Of a stretch of DNA of 23,180 bases, positions 1 through 7,802 are shown one piece after another. The stretch lies in contig CAZVVN010000056.1 of assembly GCA_964630665.1 (NCBI GenBank), positions 1 to 23,180 on the forward strand. Direction: 5' to 3'. The notes below the pieces were generated by a model, which searched no databases, had not been told where the DNA came from, and saw nothing but the letters and a program-made list of their open reading frames with translations. Both the position numbers and the translations under genes were made by a program. Numbering within the stretch: the first letter of the stretch is position 1; every line of letters begins with the position of its first letter. Source of the DNA: UBA9619 sp964630665 (lineage in GTDB: Bacteria > Pseudomonadota > Gammaproteobacteria > Arenicellales > UBA868).

Positions 1-589
1 CGATCAATTTGTTGAACGGCTGATCGAAGTCGCAAAAACAGCACACATCGGGGATCCGATGTCACCTGACACCCACGTTGGGCCGGTCACGACACCACCG
101 CAGTATCAGAAGATCATGGATTACATCGATATTGCCCGGCAAGACGGGGCCAAGTGTGTGCTTGGCGGTAAGGCTTACACCGGTCCTGAAGCCAAAGGCG
201 GACAGTTCGTTGAACCCACGATCTTCACCGGCGTCGACAATAAAATGCGGATCGCACAGGAGGAAGTCTTCGGGCCACTGCTTTCGGTGATTCCTTTCGA
301 CACTGAAGAAGAAGCCATTTCGATTGGCAACGACGTGGACTTCGGCCTTGCCGCTGGGGTGTGGACAAAGGACATCGGCCGTGCAATCCGGATGTCGGAA
401 AAACTACGGGTGGGCACAGTCTGGGTCAATACCTACCGGGCAGTCAGCTTTACGTCACCGTTTGGCGGCTACAAGAGAAGCGGTATCGGCCGGGAAAGCG
501 GGCTTGAGGCAATCAAGGGCTACATGCAGGTCAAGTCCGTGTGGATCGCCCAACAGTCGAATCCGGCCAACCCCTTCGTCATGCGTTAG
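1..589 (+). CDS. Aldehyde dehydrogenase, C-terminal part (gene starts before the window)
   Basis: This is the last ~195 residues of an NAD(P)-dependent aldehyde dehydrogenase, which oxidises an aldehyde to its acid. The frame is open from base 2. The ATG at 59 lies inside the conserved stretch ...HIGDPMSPDTHVGPV, so it is not the start. Visible family landmarks are EEVFGPLLSVIPF (the Glu that positions the nicotinamide ribose), NDVDFGLAAGVWT, GTVWVNTY and the C-terminal FGGYKRSGIGRESG motif. The catalytic Cys and general-base Glu lie before the window and cannot be checked. The pattern resembles betaine-aldehyde or semialdehyde dehydrogenases, but the substrate cannot be read. It converges on a ThDP-dependent decarboxylase-like gene, whose aldehyde product it could oxidise; that link is inference. 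Confidence 0.95.
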   Translation, partial: DQFVERLIEVAKTAHIGDPMSPDTHVGPVTTPPQYQKIMDYIDIARQDGAKCVLGGKAYTGPEAKGGQFVEPTIFTGVDNKMRIAQEEVFGPLLSVIPFDTEEEAISIGNDVDFGLAAGVWTKDIGRAIRMSEKLRVGTVWVNTYRAVSFTSPFGGYKRSGIGRESGLEAIKGYMQVKSVWIAQQSNPANPFVMR

Positions 590-603
590 ACAGCTAACCG
601 AAA

Positions 604-620
604 TGGCCGGCTCCCGGCCA
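604..620. terminator. Perfect hairpin between convergent genes
   Basis: TGGCCGG (604-610), loop CTC, CCGGCCA (614-620) form a perfect seven-pair G+C-rich stem. It sits in the 58-base gap between the convergent aldehyde dehydrogenase and ThDP-enzyme genes. No T-run follows on either strand, so it is at best an imperfect bidirectional terminator. Confidence 0.4.
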
Positions 621-647
621 CTCGCCCATAGGTCCTGCCCGGTGCCC

Positions 648-2285
648 TCAGTGTCGCGGGACGCCCTGGGACGGGGGCCGTTTGATCATGTCCCAGATGC
701 TCGGCACCTCCCCGATGGGCACTACGATCAACTGCGGTGAATCGGCCTGAAGTGCCCGTGTCAGCGCCTCCCCGAACGCATCCGGGGAATCAACACGGCA
801 CGAGTCGATTCCAAAGGATCTGCCCAGCGCTACGAAATCCGGGTTGGTCAGGTCGACTGCGATGTGCCGCCCACCGTAACTGTTGGCCTGTATGGTCTTG
901 ACGTTGCCGAAACTTGCGTTGTCCAGGACCACCGCCACGACCGGAATCCGGTGATGAACGGCGGTGGCGAGTTCCTGCACCGTGAACATGAACCCGCCGT
1001 CACCACAGACTGCAACCACGGGCCGTCCTGGCTCAGCGGTCTTGACACCCAGTGCGGCCGGCAGCGCGTAGCCCAGGGTCGCCTGAAAACCAGGACCCAT
1101 GATCGTCCGTGGTGCATATGCCGGCATCGCGTAACGTACAAATGAACCCAGCTGCGTCACATCGGCGACAACGATGCCGTCTGCCGGCAGCGTTGAACGC
1201 AGGGTGCTGGCAAGTTCGGGCAATGACCCCAGGGTGGCAAGTTGTTCCTGCACTGATCGGTCGGCCTCGGCACAGAACGCGAGGTAAGCACCCCGGTCAA
1301 CGGAACCCGGCTCGAGAGTGTCGAGCAGCGCCAGCAGACCTTTGTCGGCAGAGGTCACGATCTCCACAGCCGCGGAAACCGGCCGGCTGACGGCCTCCTG
1401 GTCTATGTCGATTCGGATCACATCCACCTCATCCTGGCGGCCCCAGGCCAGTGCCGGTGCCGTAAACCGGGTGCCGATCACCAGCGCCACATCGACGCGC
1501 TCCCAGATGTGCTGACCGGCCAGTATCGTGTATGACAACGGGTGATCGTCGGGCAGTACACCGCGGGCACTGATTGTCGAGATCACGGGTGCCTGGAGTT
1601 GCTCGGCCAGCCGCTTTAGCGGCCCTGTCGCCGATAGTGTGCCCCCACCAATCAGGATGGCAGGGCAGCGGGCGTTGTTCAGCCGGGCTGCGGCCTGGCT
1701 GATCAGCTCCTGATCCGGCTTCGGTGCTCGCTCAGCGGCTGGCGACTCACGTACTGCGACTTCTTCTGACAGTGCCAGGCGATCCGGTGCCATTTCTAGA
1801 ATCGCCGGGCCCGGCCTGCCGCTCAGCATCGCGCGGAACGCGTCCTCCATCAGTGCCGGCACCTGATGCGGGTGATCAGCCCGCTCCGCCCACTCGACAA
1901 CGCCGCGCGCCGCTGCCAGTTGATCCCGCAACTCGTGAGCCATACCCAAGCCTTGACCGATCTGATAAGACGGAATCTGCCCGGTCAGACCCAGAACAGG
2001 CAGTCCTCCGGCTACGGCTGTCGATACCGCCGCCATCGCGTTGAGCAGCCCGGGCCCCGGCACGGCCGCAAAGACGCCGGTTCTTCCACTGACCTGGGCA
2101 TACCCCATGGCCATAAAAGCAGCACCCTGTTCGTGACGGGTGTGCAGGGTCCGAATCTGCCCCTGGCGCGCGTGAAGCGCATCAAAAAGCGGATCCAGCT
2201 GGATACCGGGAATACCAAACACGGTATCTACACCGTGTGCGAGCAACCCTTCAACGATCGCTTCAGCGCCATTGAGCTTCGGCAT
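648..2285 (-). CDS. Thiamine-diphosphate-dependent enzyme, acetolactate-synthase / 2-oxoacid decarboxylase family
   Basis: This 545-residue protein has the normal length and three-domain order of the family. The N-terminal Pyr domain (about 1-170) carries the cofactor-activating Glu52 in TRHEQGAAFMAMGYA. The central Rossmann-like domain spans about 190-325. The C-terminal PP domain has the ThDP/Mg motif GDGGF (428-432) followed by LDNASFG with Asn456. The ATG start is preceded by a GGGGAG ribosome site. Members include catabolic acetolactate synthase, benzoylformate decarboxylase, oxalyl-CoA decarboxylase and 5-guanidino-2-oxopentanoate decarboxylase. No small regulatory subunit gene is next to it, and it sits beside an aldehyde dehydrogenase, so a catabolic 2-oxoacid decarboxylase is more likely than a biosynthetic IlvB. 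It is transcribed away from the CoA-ligase genes. Confidence 0.9.
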   Translation of the reverse strand: MPKLNGAEAIVEGLLAHGVDTVFGIPGIQLDPLFDALHARQGQIRTLHTRHEQGAAFMAMGYAQVSGRTGVFAAVPGPGLLNAMAAVSTAVAGGLPVLGLTGQIPSYQIGQGLGMAHELRDQLAAARGVVEWAERADHPHQVPALMEDAFRAMLSGRPGPAILEMAPDRLALSEEVAVRESPAAERAPKPDQELISQAAARLNNARCPAILIGGGTLSATGPLKRLAEQLQAPVISTISARGVLPDDHPLSYTILAGQHIWERVDVALVIGTRFTAPALAWGRQDEVDVIRIDIDQEAVSRPVSAAVEIVTSADKGLLALLDTLEPGSVDRGAYLAFCAEADRSVQEQLATLGSLPELASTLRSTLPADGIVVADVTQLGSFVRYAMPAYAPRTIMGPGFQATLGYALPAALGVKTAEPGRPVVAVCGDGGFMFTVQELATAVHHRIPVVAVVLDNASFGNVKTIQANSYGGRHIAVDLTNPDFVALGRSFGIDSCRVDSPDAFGEALTRALQADSPQLIVVPIGEVPSIWDMIKRPPSQGVPRH

Positions 2286-2441
2286 GTCTCTCCCCTTGAT
2301 TAAAAGCGGTATCGCACTGATGCAACGCGCAGGTTAGCATTACTCGTTCCCGGATTCGAAACGATCTGCCCATGGCGTGTATCAGGCATTGATTCCGGAG
2401 TGGATGATACTGAATTCCGGAGGAACTCAGGGGAACCCTGG

Positions 2442-3596
2442 ATGCTGCTACTCGAACACGATGCCAAAACGCTGCTCGGCCGGTACGGCCTGCCGATCCC
2501 ATCGGGTATCTATCTCAAGGCCGGCCAGAATTATTCAAAGGACACACTGCCGCCTGGACCCTGGATGGTCAAAGCCCAGACGGCGACCGGCGGTCGCGGC
2601 AACGCCGGTGGCATTCGGGCCTGCGAGCAGATGGAAAATCTCGACCGGGTACGACGCGATCTTGAGGGTCTCACGATCAGCAACCTACCGGTACACGGCT
2701 GCAGAGTGGAATCCAGGGTTAAATTCGAGCACGAGGGCTACGTCAGCCTTTCTTTGAACACTGTCACGGGGCATGTCGACATCCTGGTCTCGCCCGTCGG
2801 CGGGGTGCAGGTCGAATCCGCCGTTGCCGGCGGTGCACCGCTGCACCGGACATCGGCGCTGCCCGAACGCACTGCAATTATCGCTGCCGGCACACCGTTA
2901 ATCGACACCCTGGAGGGAGATCCACAAGCACTGCATAAAGTCCTTGAAGACCTGGCCGCTGCCTTTCTCGACCTGGAAGCGATGCTGCTCGAAATCAATC
3001 CACTGTTCATACTGCCTGACGGTGGCTGTCTGCTTGGTGATGCCAAGCTGGTGCTCGATGGCAACGTTTTCAGCCGGCAGCCACAGATCAAGTCGCTGAT
3101 CGAAGATCGTTCAGTGGACTACCCGGAGGCGCATCTGAAACAACGCCACGGGTTCGATTTCATCGTCACCGATCCAAACGGAGCAGTGGGACTGCTGACC
3201 ACTGGCGCAGGACTCAGCATGATGCTCTGTGATGAACTGAAAGCACGATCTCTACAGCCCTACAACTTCTGCGACATTCGCACCGGCGGTCTGCGTGATG
3301 ACCCGCAACGGCTGGTCGACGTTCTGGATTGGCTTTGTTGCGCATCCCACACCCGGGTCATCCTGGTCAACATCTTCGCCGGGATCACCGACCTGGCTGT
3401 ATTTGCAGCACTGCTCGTGCGGGCCTTGGATGAACTGTCGGCACCGGTATTACCCGTGATCGCCCGGCTGATTGGGCCCAACGCAGCCCGAGCAACCAGG
3501 ATCCTGGACAGTTCGCAGTTCGATATCAGCGTCTATCCCGACCTTGGACCGACACTGGATGCGGTCGATCGGCTACTCACAACGAGCAGCCTATGA
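2442..3596 (+). CDS. Succinyl-CoA-synthetase-like acid-CoA ligase, beta subunit (SucC/MtkA-like)
   Basis: Nucleotide-binding subunit of an ADP-forming acid-thiol ligase, 384 residues (E. coli SucC has 388). The N-terminus MLLLEHDAKTLLGRYGLPIP matches the SucC start, so ATG 2442 (AGGGGA upstream) is preferred over the in-frame GTG at 2400. An ATP-grasp domain contains MVKAQTATGGRGNAGG, in which the second Lys of the usual GGRGKAGG is Asn. Metal/nucleotide motifs LEINPL and GDAKLVLDGN are intact. The C-terminal CoA-ligase domain has NFCDIRTGG, LVNIFAGI and VIARLIGPNA. The pair is divergent from housekeeping SucCD, so it may act on another acid such as malate or a related dicarboxylate (MtkAB-type); that is inference. 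Its stop overlaps the alpha-subunit start by four bases (ATGA). Confidence 0.9.
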   Translation: MLLLEHDAKTLLGRYGLPIPSGIYLKAGQNYSKDTLPPGPWMVKAQTATGGRGNAGGIRACEQMENLDRVRRDLEGLTISNLPVHGCRVESRVKFEHEGYVSLSLNTVTGHVDILVSPVGGVQVESAVAGGAPLHRTSALPERTAIIAAGTPLIDTLEGDPQALHKVLEDLAAAFLDLEAMLLEINPLFILPDGGCLLGDAKLVLDGNVFSRQPQIKSLIEDRSVDYPEAHLKQRHGFDFIVTDPNGAVGLLTTGAGLSMMLCDELKARSLQPYNFCDIRTGGLRDDPQRLVDVLDWLCCASHTRVILVNIFAGITDLAVFAALLVRALDELSAPVLPVIARLIGPNAARATRILDSSQFDISVYPDLGPTLDAVDRLLTTSSL

Positions 3597-4477
3597 AACT
3601 CTCTGAGCTGCTCTGTGCCGATACGCCGGTCATGGTCCAGGGCGCGACCGGGCAGGCAGCCCGCCGCCACATGGCCCTGATGCGGCGACACGGCACCAAC
3701 ATTGTGGCTGGCGTGTCGCCCGGTCGTGCCGGTGAGGCAGTCGACGGAATCGACATTCATTCCACGTGCGCAGCCGCGAGGGCAGCAAGCGCAGCAGTTA
3801 TCGCCATCCAGTTTGTACCCGCCCGGCAGGTTGCGGAAGCGGCGCGTGAGGCACTTGAATCCGGAATCCGACTCCTTGTGACCGTGACCGAAGGTGTACC
3901 GGTTCACGACAGCGCCCGCATCATGCGATTTGCCAGGGAGCGGGGTGCAATATGGATCGGTCCGTCCACACCGGGCGTCACGATTCCAGGTGTGATCAAG
4001 CTCGGATTCATGCCCGACGTCTCGCTCAACCCTGGGCCCATTGGAGTCATGTCCAAGAGCGGCACCCTGGCTTACGAGGTCTGTCACCGACTGGTCCGTG
4101 CAGGTCTGGGGCAAAGCACCTGGATCGGCGTCGGTGGCGACCCAGTCAAGGGGACCCGGTTTTCGGAACTGCTAGACTACTTCAGCGCTGATCCGCGCAC
4201 CAAATCAGTTGTGGCGATCGGCGAGATTGGCGGTATGGAAGAGGAGGAACTCGCCCAGGCGATTGAAGACAACGGGTTCGGCAAGCCTTGCCACTGCCTG
4301 GTCGCGGGCGCCAGTGCACCGGCAGGAAAGACACTGGGGCATGCCGGCGCGCTGGTACACGGCCATCACGGCAGTTTTGACGCCAAGGTCGATGCACTCA
4401 GCCAGGCTGGTGTGCGTGTCCGGCACACCGTCGACGAGTTGATCGCTGACATCCAGACTTCACTGGCCACAGTCTGA
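3593..4477 (+). CDS. Succinyl-CoA-synthetase-like acid-CoA ligase, alpha subunit (SucD/MtkB-like)
   Basis: CoA-binding, phospho-histidine subunit partnering the preceding gene; 294 residues (SucD 289). The N-terminal CoA-binding Rossmann domain begins VMVQGATGQAARRH, followed by VTVTEGVPVHD, IGVGGDPVKGT and the GEIGG loop (Glu211). The phosphorylated histidine is His250 in KTLGHAGALVHG, so the catalytic cycle should be intact. Two differences from E. coli SucD stand out: IGPNCPG reads IGPSTPG, and the glycine-rich loop after the histidine reads VHGHHGSFDAK instead of the usual AGGKGTA. Both lie near the active site and suggest another acid substrate. The start overlaps the beta-subunit stop (ATGA), giving translational coupling and equal synthesis. 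An acyl-CoA dehydrogenase gene follows 30 bases later. Confidence 0.9.
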   Translation: MKLSELLCADTPVMVQGATGQAARRHMALMRRHGTNIVAGVSPGRAGEAVDGIDIHSTCAAARAASAAVIAIQFVPARQVAEAAREALESGIRLLVTVTEGVPVHDSARIMRFARERGAIWIGPSTPGVTIPGVIKLGFMPDVSLNPGPIGVMSKSGTLAYEVCHRLVRAGLGQSTWIGVGGDPVKGTRFSELLDYFSADPRTKSVVAIGEIGGMEEEELAQAIEDNGFGKPCHCLVAGASAPAGKTLGHAGALVHGHHGSFDAKVDALSQAGVRVRHTVDELIADIQTSLATV

Positions 4478-4507
4478 AAGACCACCCTGGCGTATGGGGA
4501 CACGTTG

Positions 4508-5689
4508 ATGACTGAAGACACGATTTCTTTTGAGTTGAGCGCCACCCAGCGTGAGATGGTGATGTCCGTTCGTCGCCTGGCGCAGGAACGCTTCCGGGAC
4601 CGCTGGCGTCAGTGGCAGGATGGTGCTTTTCCGTGGCAGAACATGCACGACCTGGCCGAGATCGGGGTACTGAGCATGTCCGTACCGCAGGCTTACGGGG
4701 GGCTGGCAATGTCGGTACTGGACGCTGCCCTGGTGTTGGAGGAACTGGCCAAGGTCTGCTATGTCACGGCCATGGCCGTGCTGGGCGAGGTCGGTACCCA
4801 GACCCGAATGATTGCCCACTTTGCCCCCGAGGACATCAAGCAGGATATCCTGCCCCGGGTCGCCTCCGGTGACGCAGTACTTTCGATCTGTATGACCGAA
4901 CCCGACGCCGGCACCGACCTTGGCCGAATCCGCACTAAAGCCATTCGAAGTGACGGTGAGTTAATTCTATCGGGCACCAAAACACTGATCAGCCGCGCCG
5001 ATGTCGCCGAAGGCTTCGTGGTATTCGCCAGAATCGGCGACATACCGGGCATCGACGGCCTGGGGGGGGTTTACGTCAAACGGGATACCCCCGGGATGAC
5101 CGTGAACACGGCCTACCACACCATTGGAGGTGAATACCTCTCGGAGGTGGTGTTCGACAAGTGCAGAATCCCCGAATCGCACCTGCTCGTGGACAGCGGT
5201 GGCTTTCGCGACCTGATTTCCGCCTTCAACATTCAGCGCTGCATGAATGCCAGTATTTCTCTCGGCCTTGGGGTAGGCGGGCTGGAAGAATCGATCCGTT
5301 ACATGCGCAGCCGCAAGGCGTACGAGAAGCGAATCGGCGATTTCCAGGGCATGCGCTGGAAGGTGGCCGAGATGTACCGCGACATAGAGTCGTCGCGGAG
5401 TCTGCTGTACCGCGCCTGTGCCAGTGCCAATCCCTTTCCGGACCCCATCCTCGCTGCGCTGGCCAAGATGACCTGCAACCAGATGTCGCTGCGGGTCACC
5501 AGCGAAGCAGTGCAGATCCACGGCGGCTATGGTTTCGTCGAAGAGTTTCTGGTGGCTCGACAGTACTGTTGTGCCCGCTATGGATCACTTGGTGGCGGCA
5601 CCACGGAGACGCTCTCAAATCTCGTCGGGCGAGCGCTGGTGGAGAAACTGGATGAGGTCGATGGTCTGCTGGGGTTTCACAACTACTGA
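4508..5689 (+). CDS. Acyl-CoA dehydrogenase family flavoprotein
   Basis: A 393-residue protein of normal length for this FAD-dependent family, which desaturates acyl-CoA esters. The N-terminal helical domain is followed by the beta-domain FAD motif ICMTEPDAGTDLG and a C-terminal helical domain with RKAYEKRIGDFQGMRWKVAEMY and the FAD-contact motif QIHGGYGFVEEF. Start: ATG 4508 is chosen over the adjacent TTG 4505; GGGGAC lies just upstream. Oddity: the short/medium-chain catalytic Glu (IYEGT) aligns with Gly in SLGGGTTE, and the alternative Glu of isovaleryl/long-chain enzymes (LERL on helix G) aligns with Gln in NIQRCM. It may therefore use another base or catalyse a different reaction, such as reduction. 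It probably works on the CoA ester made by the SucCD-like ligase immediately upstream. Confidence 0.9.
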   Translation: MTEDTISFELSATQREMVMSVRRLAQERFRDRWRQWQDGAFPWQNMHDLAEIGVLSMSVPQAYGGLAMSVLDAALVLEELAKVCYVTAMAVLGEVGTQTRMIAHFAPEDIKQDILPRVASGDAVLSICMTEPDAGTDLGRIRTKAIRSDGELILSGTKTLISRADVAEGFVVFARIGDIPGIDGLGGVYVKRDTPGMTVNTAYHTIGGEYLSEVVFDKCRIPESHLLVDSGGFRDLISAFNIQRCMNASISLGLGVGGLEESIRYMRSRKAYEKRIGDFQGMRWKVAEMYRDIESSRSLLYRACASANPFPDPILAALAKMTCNQMSLRVTSEAVQIHGGYGFVEEFLVARQYCCARYGSLGGGTTETLSNLVGRALVEKLDEVDGLLGFHNY

Positions 5690-5725
5690 GTCTGGACTGA
5701 TCACGACCCCCGTCACCGAGGCTGG

Positions 5726-6709
5726 ATGTTGCGTTGCTCGTGGCTGATTCCCGTGCGCAATGGCGCACCCTGGCTGGCCGATGCTGTCGCCTCGGCGCTG
5801 GGTGAATGTCGTGACCAGGACGAGGTCGTCGTGGTGGACGACGGCAGCAGCGATGGTGGTGTAGAGGGACTGCCGCCTCATCCACGGCTGCGGTCTTTCA
5901 GGCAGGATGCACGAGGTCTGGTAGCGGCACTGGAACTCGGCCGCTCATGCTGCAGGGGCCGTTTCGTCGCTCGGCTCGATGCCGACGACCTCGCCCAGCC
6001 TGGCCGAGTCGACTCTCAGGTCGCTGCGCTCGAGGCCGATCCCGGGCTCGCCGTCGTCGGTGGCCGGGCCACGTTGTTCGTCGATACTGGCTCTATACCC
6101 ATGGGTATGCAGCGTTACATCGCCTGGATCAATGGTCTGGATGACCTGCACCGGGAACTGCTGGTAGAAAGCCCGCTGCTGCACCCCGCGGTGACCTTCC
6201 GGGCTGCGGCCGTGAGCGAGGTCGGTGGATACCGTGAAGGCGATATGCCGGAGGACTACGACCTCTGGCTGAGACTGGTGGCCCATGGCAACCGGATTGC
6301 CCGCGTGGACCGGGAGGTTGTTGCCATTCGTGACCACCCGGACCGTTTGACCCGTACCGACGCCCGGTATCAGCGCGCCGGTTTCGATCGCTGCCGACGG
6401 GATTTTCTGAATTCAACCGTGCTCCGAAACCCCAAAAGAGTACTCCTATGGGCGGGCCCGCGCGGCGGCAGACCATGGCTGCGCTGGTTGAAAACCTGTG
6501 GGCACACTGTCGTCGCCGTAATCGACATCACCGGTGCAACAGCCCGAAACGGTACCCCGGTTCGTCCGCCGGGTGCGCTGGCTGAGCTGGACTTCGACCT
6601 GCTGCTGGTGGCAGTAGGCACGCGCGGTGCGCGCCAGAAGATCCGTCGGGAGCTCACCGGGCTGCGACCGGACCTTACAGAGGGCCGGGACTGGTGGGCT
6701 CTGTTATGA
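5726..6709 (+). CDS. Glycosyltransferase family 2 with an extra C-terminal domain
   Basis: A 327-residue cytoplasmic GT-A sugar transferase. The N-terminal half shows LIPVRNGAPWL, the nucleotide-binding VVVVDDGSSDGG, the metal-binding DADD (about 84-87), and the acceptor-site MPEDYDLWLRL. After about residue 230 comes a ~95-residue tail beginning RVLLWAGPRGGRPWLRWL, with alternating hydrophobic strands (VVAVIDI, DLLLVAVGT) and ending in ARQKIRREL. It looks like a small Rossmann-type domain of unknown role. The ATG follows GAGG with seven to nine bases spacing. The gene starts 36 bases after the acyl-CoA dehydrogenase and is probably cotranscribed, although a glycosyltransferase is an unexpected partner for CoA-ester catabolism. 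The sugar donor and acceptor cannot be read. Confidence 0.88.
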   Translation: MLRCSWLIPVRNGAPWLADAVASALGECRDQDEVVVVDDGSSDGGVEGLPPHPRLRSFRQDARGLVAALELGRSCCRGRFVARLDADDLAQPGRVDSQVAALEADPGLAVVGGRATLFVDTGSIPMGMQRYIAWINGLDDLHRELLVESPLLHPAVTFRAAAVSEVGGYREGDMPEDYDLWLRLVAHGNRIARVDREVVAIRDHPDRLTRTDARYQRAGFDRCRRDFLNSTVLRNPKRVLLWAGPRGGRPWLRWLKTCGHTVVAVIDITGATARNGTPVRPPGALAELDFDLLLVAVGTRGARQKIRRELTGLRPDLTEGRDWWALL

Positions 6710-6780
6710 TGTGGTTCGACCTGCCCGGGATGACCACTTATAGAGAGCACGGCCAGCTGAGTCTTCACGCCAAAACAGAA

Positions 6781-6784
6781 GGAG
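6781..6784 (+). promoter_or_regulatory. Strong ribosome binding site of the aminotransferase gene
   Basis: AAGGAGATCGCC precedes ATG 6791, with GGAG at 6781-6784. The spacing is six to seven bases, and this fixes the start of the fold-IV aminotransferase. Confidence 0.75.
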
Positions 6785-6790
6785 ATCGCC

Positions 6791-7711
6791 ATGCCTGACG
6801 GAATCGTTTTTATCGATAATGAGTTTGTTTCACCAGAGTACGCCAGAATGTCGATCTTTGACGTCGGCTTCGTCTCGGGTGACACGGCTTACGATGTGAC
6901 CTCGACCTGGAAGAACTGGTTCTTCATGCTCGAAGAACACCTTGACCGGTTTCAGCACTCCTGCGATCGCTTCCAGCTGAAAAGTCCGTACAGCCGCGAC
7001 GAGATCCGCCAGATCTGTGCCGAGTGTGTTGAGCGCTCGGGATTCGAAGACACTTACGTCAAGCTGCAGATGTCCCGCGGCGTGGTGACGGACCGCAGCG
7101 TCGATCCCCGCTTGTCCGACAGTGCGTTCGTCGCCTATGCCATACCTTACGTCTGGATCTGGGGAGAGGAAAAGTGCCGAAACGGTGCCAACCTCTACCT
7201 CAGCAGTTTCGAGCGCGTGTCCTCCAGGGCCGTCGACCAACGGATCAAGAACTACAACCGTGCCGATCTCGTCCAGGCCCGCTTCCAGGCGCTCGATGCA
7301 GGCTGCGACGACTCGATCCTCTGCGGCCCGGATGGCTACCTGACTGAAGGCTCAGGATATAACGTTCTGGTGGTCAAGAACGGGCGGGTTGCCAGTCCTG
7401 ACTACAACGTGCTGGAAGGCGTCACACGCGGTGCATTGTCCGAGCTGTGTAAGCTCGAAAATATTCCATTTGAACTGCGCAAAATCCTCCCCGATGAGCT
7501 CGCCGAGGCGGACGAGGTGTTCGCGAGCACAACGGCGGGCGGTGTGATGCCGGTGACCCGGATCAGCAATCAGCCCGTGGCCAACGGCGAAGCTGGTCCA
7601 GTCACCCGTCGACTGCAGGCCAGCTACTGGGGAAAACGCGAGCAGGGCTGGCGCGGCACCCGGGTAGACGAGATCCTGGCAACCCCGCTGCAATCAACTG
7701 GAACTCATTAG
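6791..7711 (+). CDS. Fold-type IV PLP aminotransferase, (R)-selective amine-transaminase-like
   Basis: A 306-residue pyridoxal-phosphate enzyme of the branched-chain/D-amino-acid aminotransferase class. The Schiff-base lysine is Lys153 in RIKNYNRADL and the cofactor-binding Glu186 lies in LTEGSGYNVLVV. Their 33-residue spacing matches Lys188/Glu221 of the (R)-amine transaminase ATA-117. Other stretches also follow that group, from memory of its sequence: SIFDVGFVSGDTAYDV, FMLEEHLDRF, AYAIPYVWIW, STTAGGVMPV. It transfers an amino group between an amine or amino acid and a keto compound. The physiological substrate is unknown, and a branched-chain or D-amino-acid substrate remains possible. It lies about 80 bases after the glycosyltransferase and converges on the hydrolase operon. 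Confidence 0.9.
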   Translation: MPDGIVFIDNEFVSPEYARMSIFDVGFVSGDTAYDVTSTWKNWFFMLEEHLDRFQHSCDRFQLKSPYSRDEIRQICAECVERSGFEDTYVKLQMSRGVVTDRSVDPRLSDSAFVAYAIPYVWIWGEEKCRNGANLYLSSFERVSSRAVDQRIKNYNRADLVQARFQALDAGCDDSILCGPDGYLTEGSGYNVLVVKNGRVASPDYNVLEGVTRGALSELCKLENIPFELRKILPDELAEADEVFASTTAGGVMPVTRISNQPVANGEAGPVTRRLQASYWGKREQGWRGTRVDEILATPLQSTGTH

Positions 7712-7720
7712 CGCGGCCCT

Positions 7721-7789
7721 CTCCACACCCGCAGTGGAGCGTCCCACTTCCTGCTGAATGACTTCTCGCTGCTTTCCTTGGCTGGAAAG
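7721..7789. terminator. Two hairpins between convergent genes
   Basis: The gap between the convergent aminotransferase and hydrolase genes holds CTCCAC (7721-7726)/GTGGAG (7734-7739) and CTTTCC (7772-7777)/GGAAAG (7784-7789). Both are perfect six-pair stems with six- to seven-base loops. Neither has a T-run, so termination is plausible but not proven. Confidence 0.35.
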
Positions 7790-7802
7790 GATCGCCGTAC
7801 CG

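Noticed and set aside
2400..2441. Longer GTG start for the SucC-like subunit
   Set aside because: The extra 14 residues do not resemble the family, whereas ATG 2442 gives the normal SucC N-terminus and length.
5062..5069. Run of eight G in the acyl-CoA dehydrogenase gene as a phase-variation tract or sequencing error
   Set aside because: The frame is intact on both sides (GLGGVYV) and one sequence cannot show length variation.
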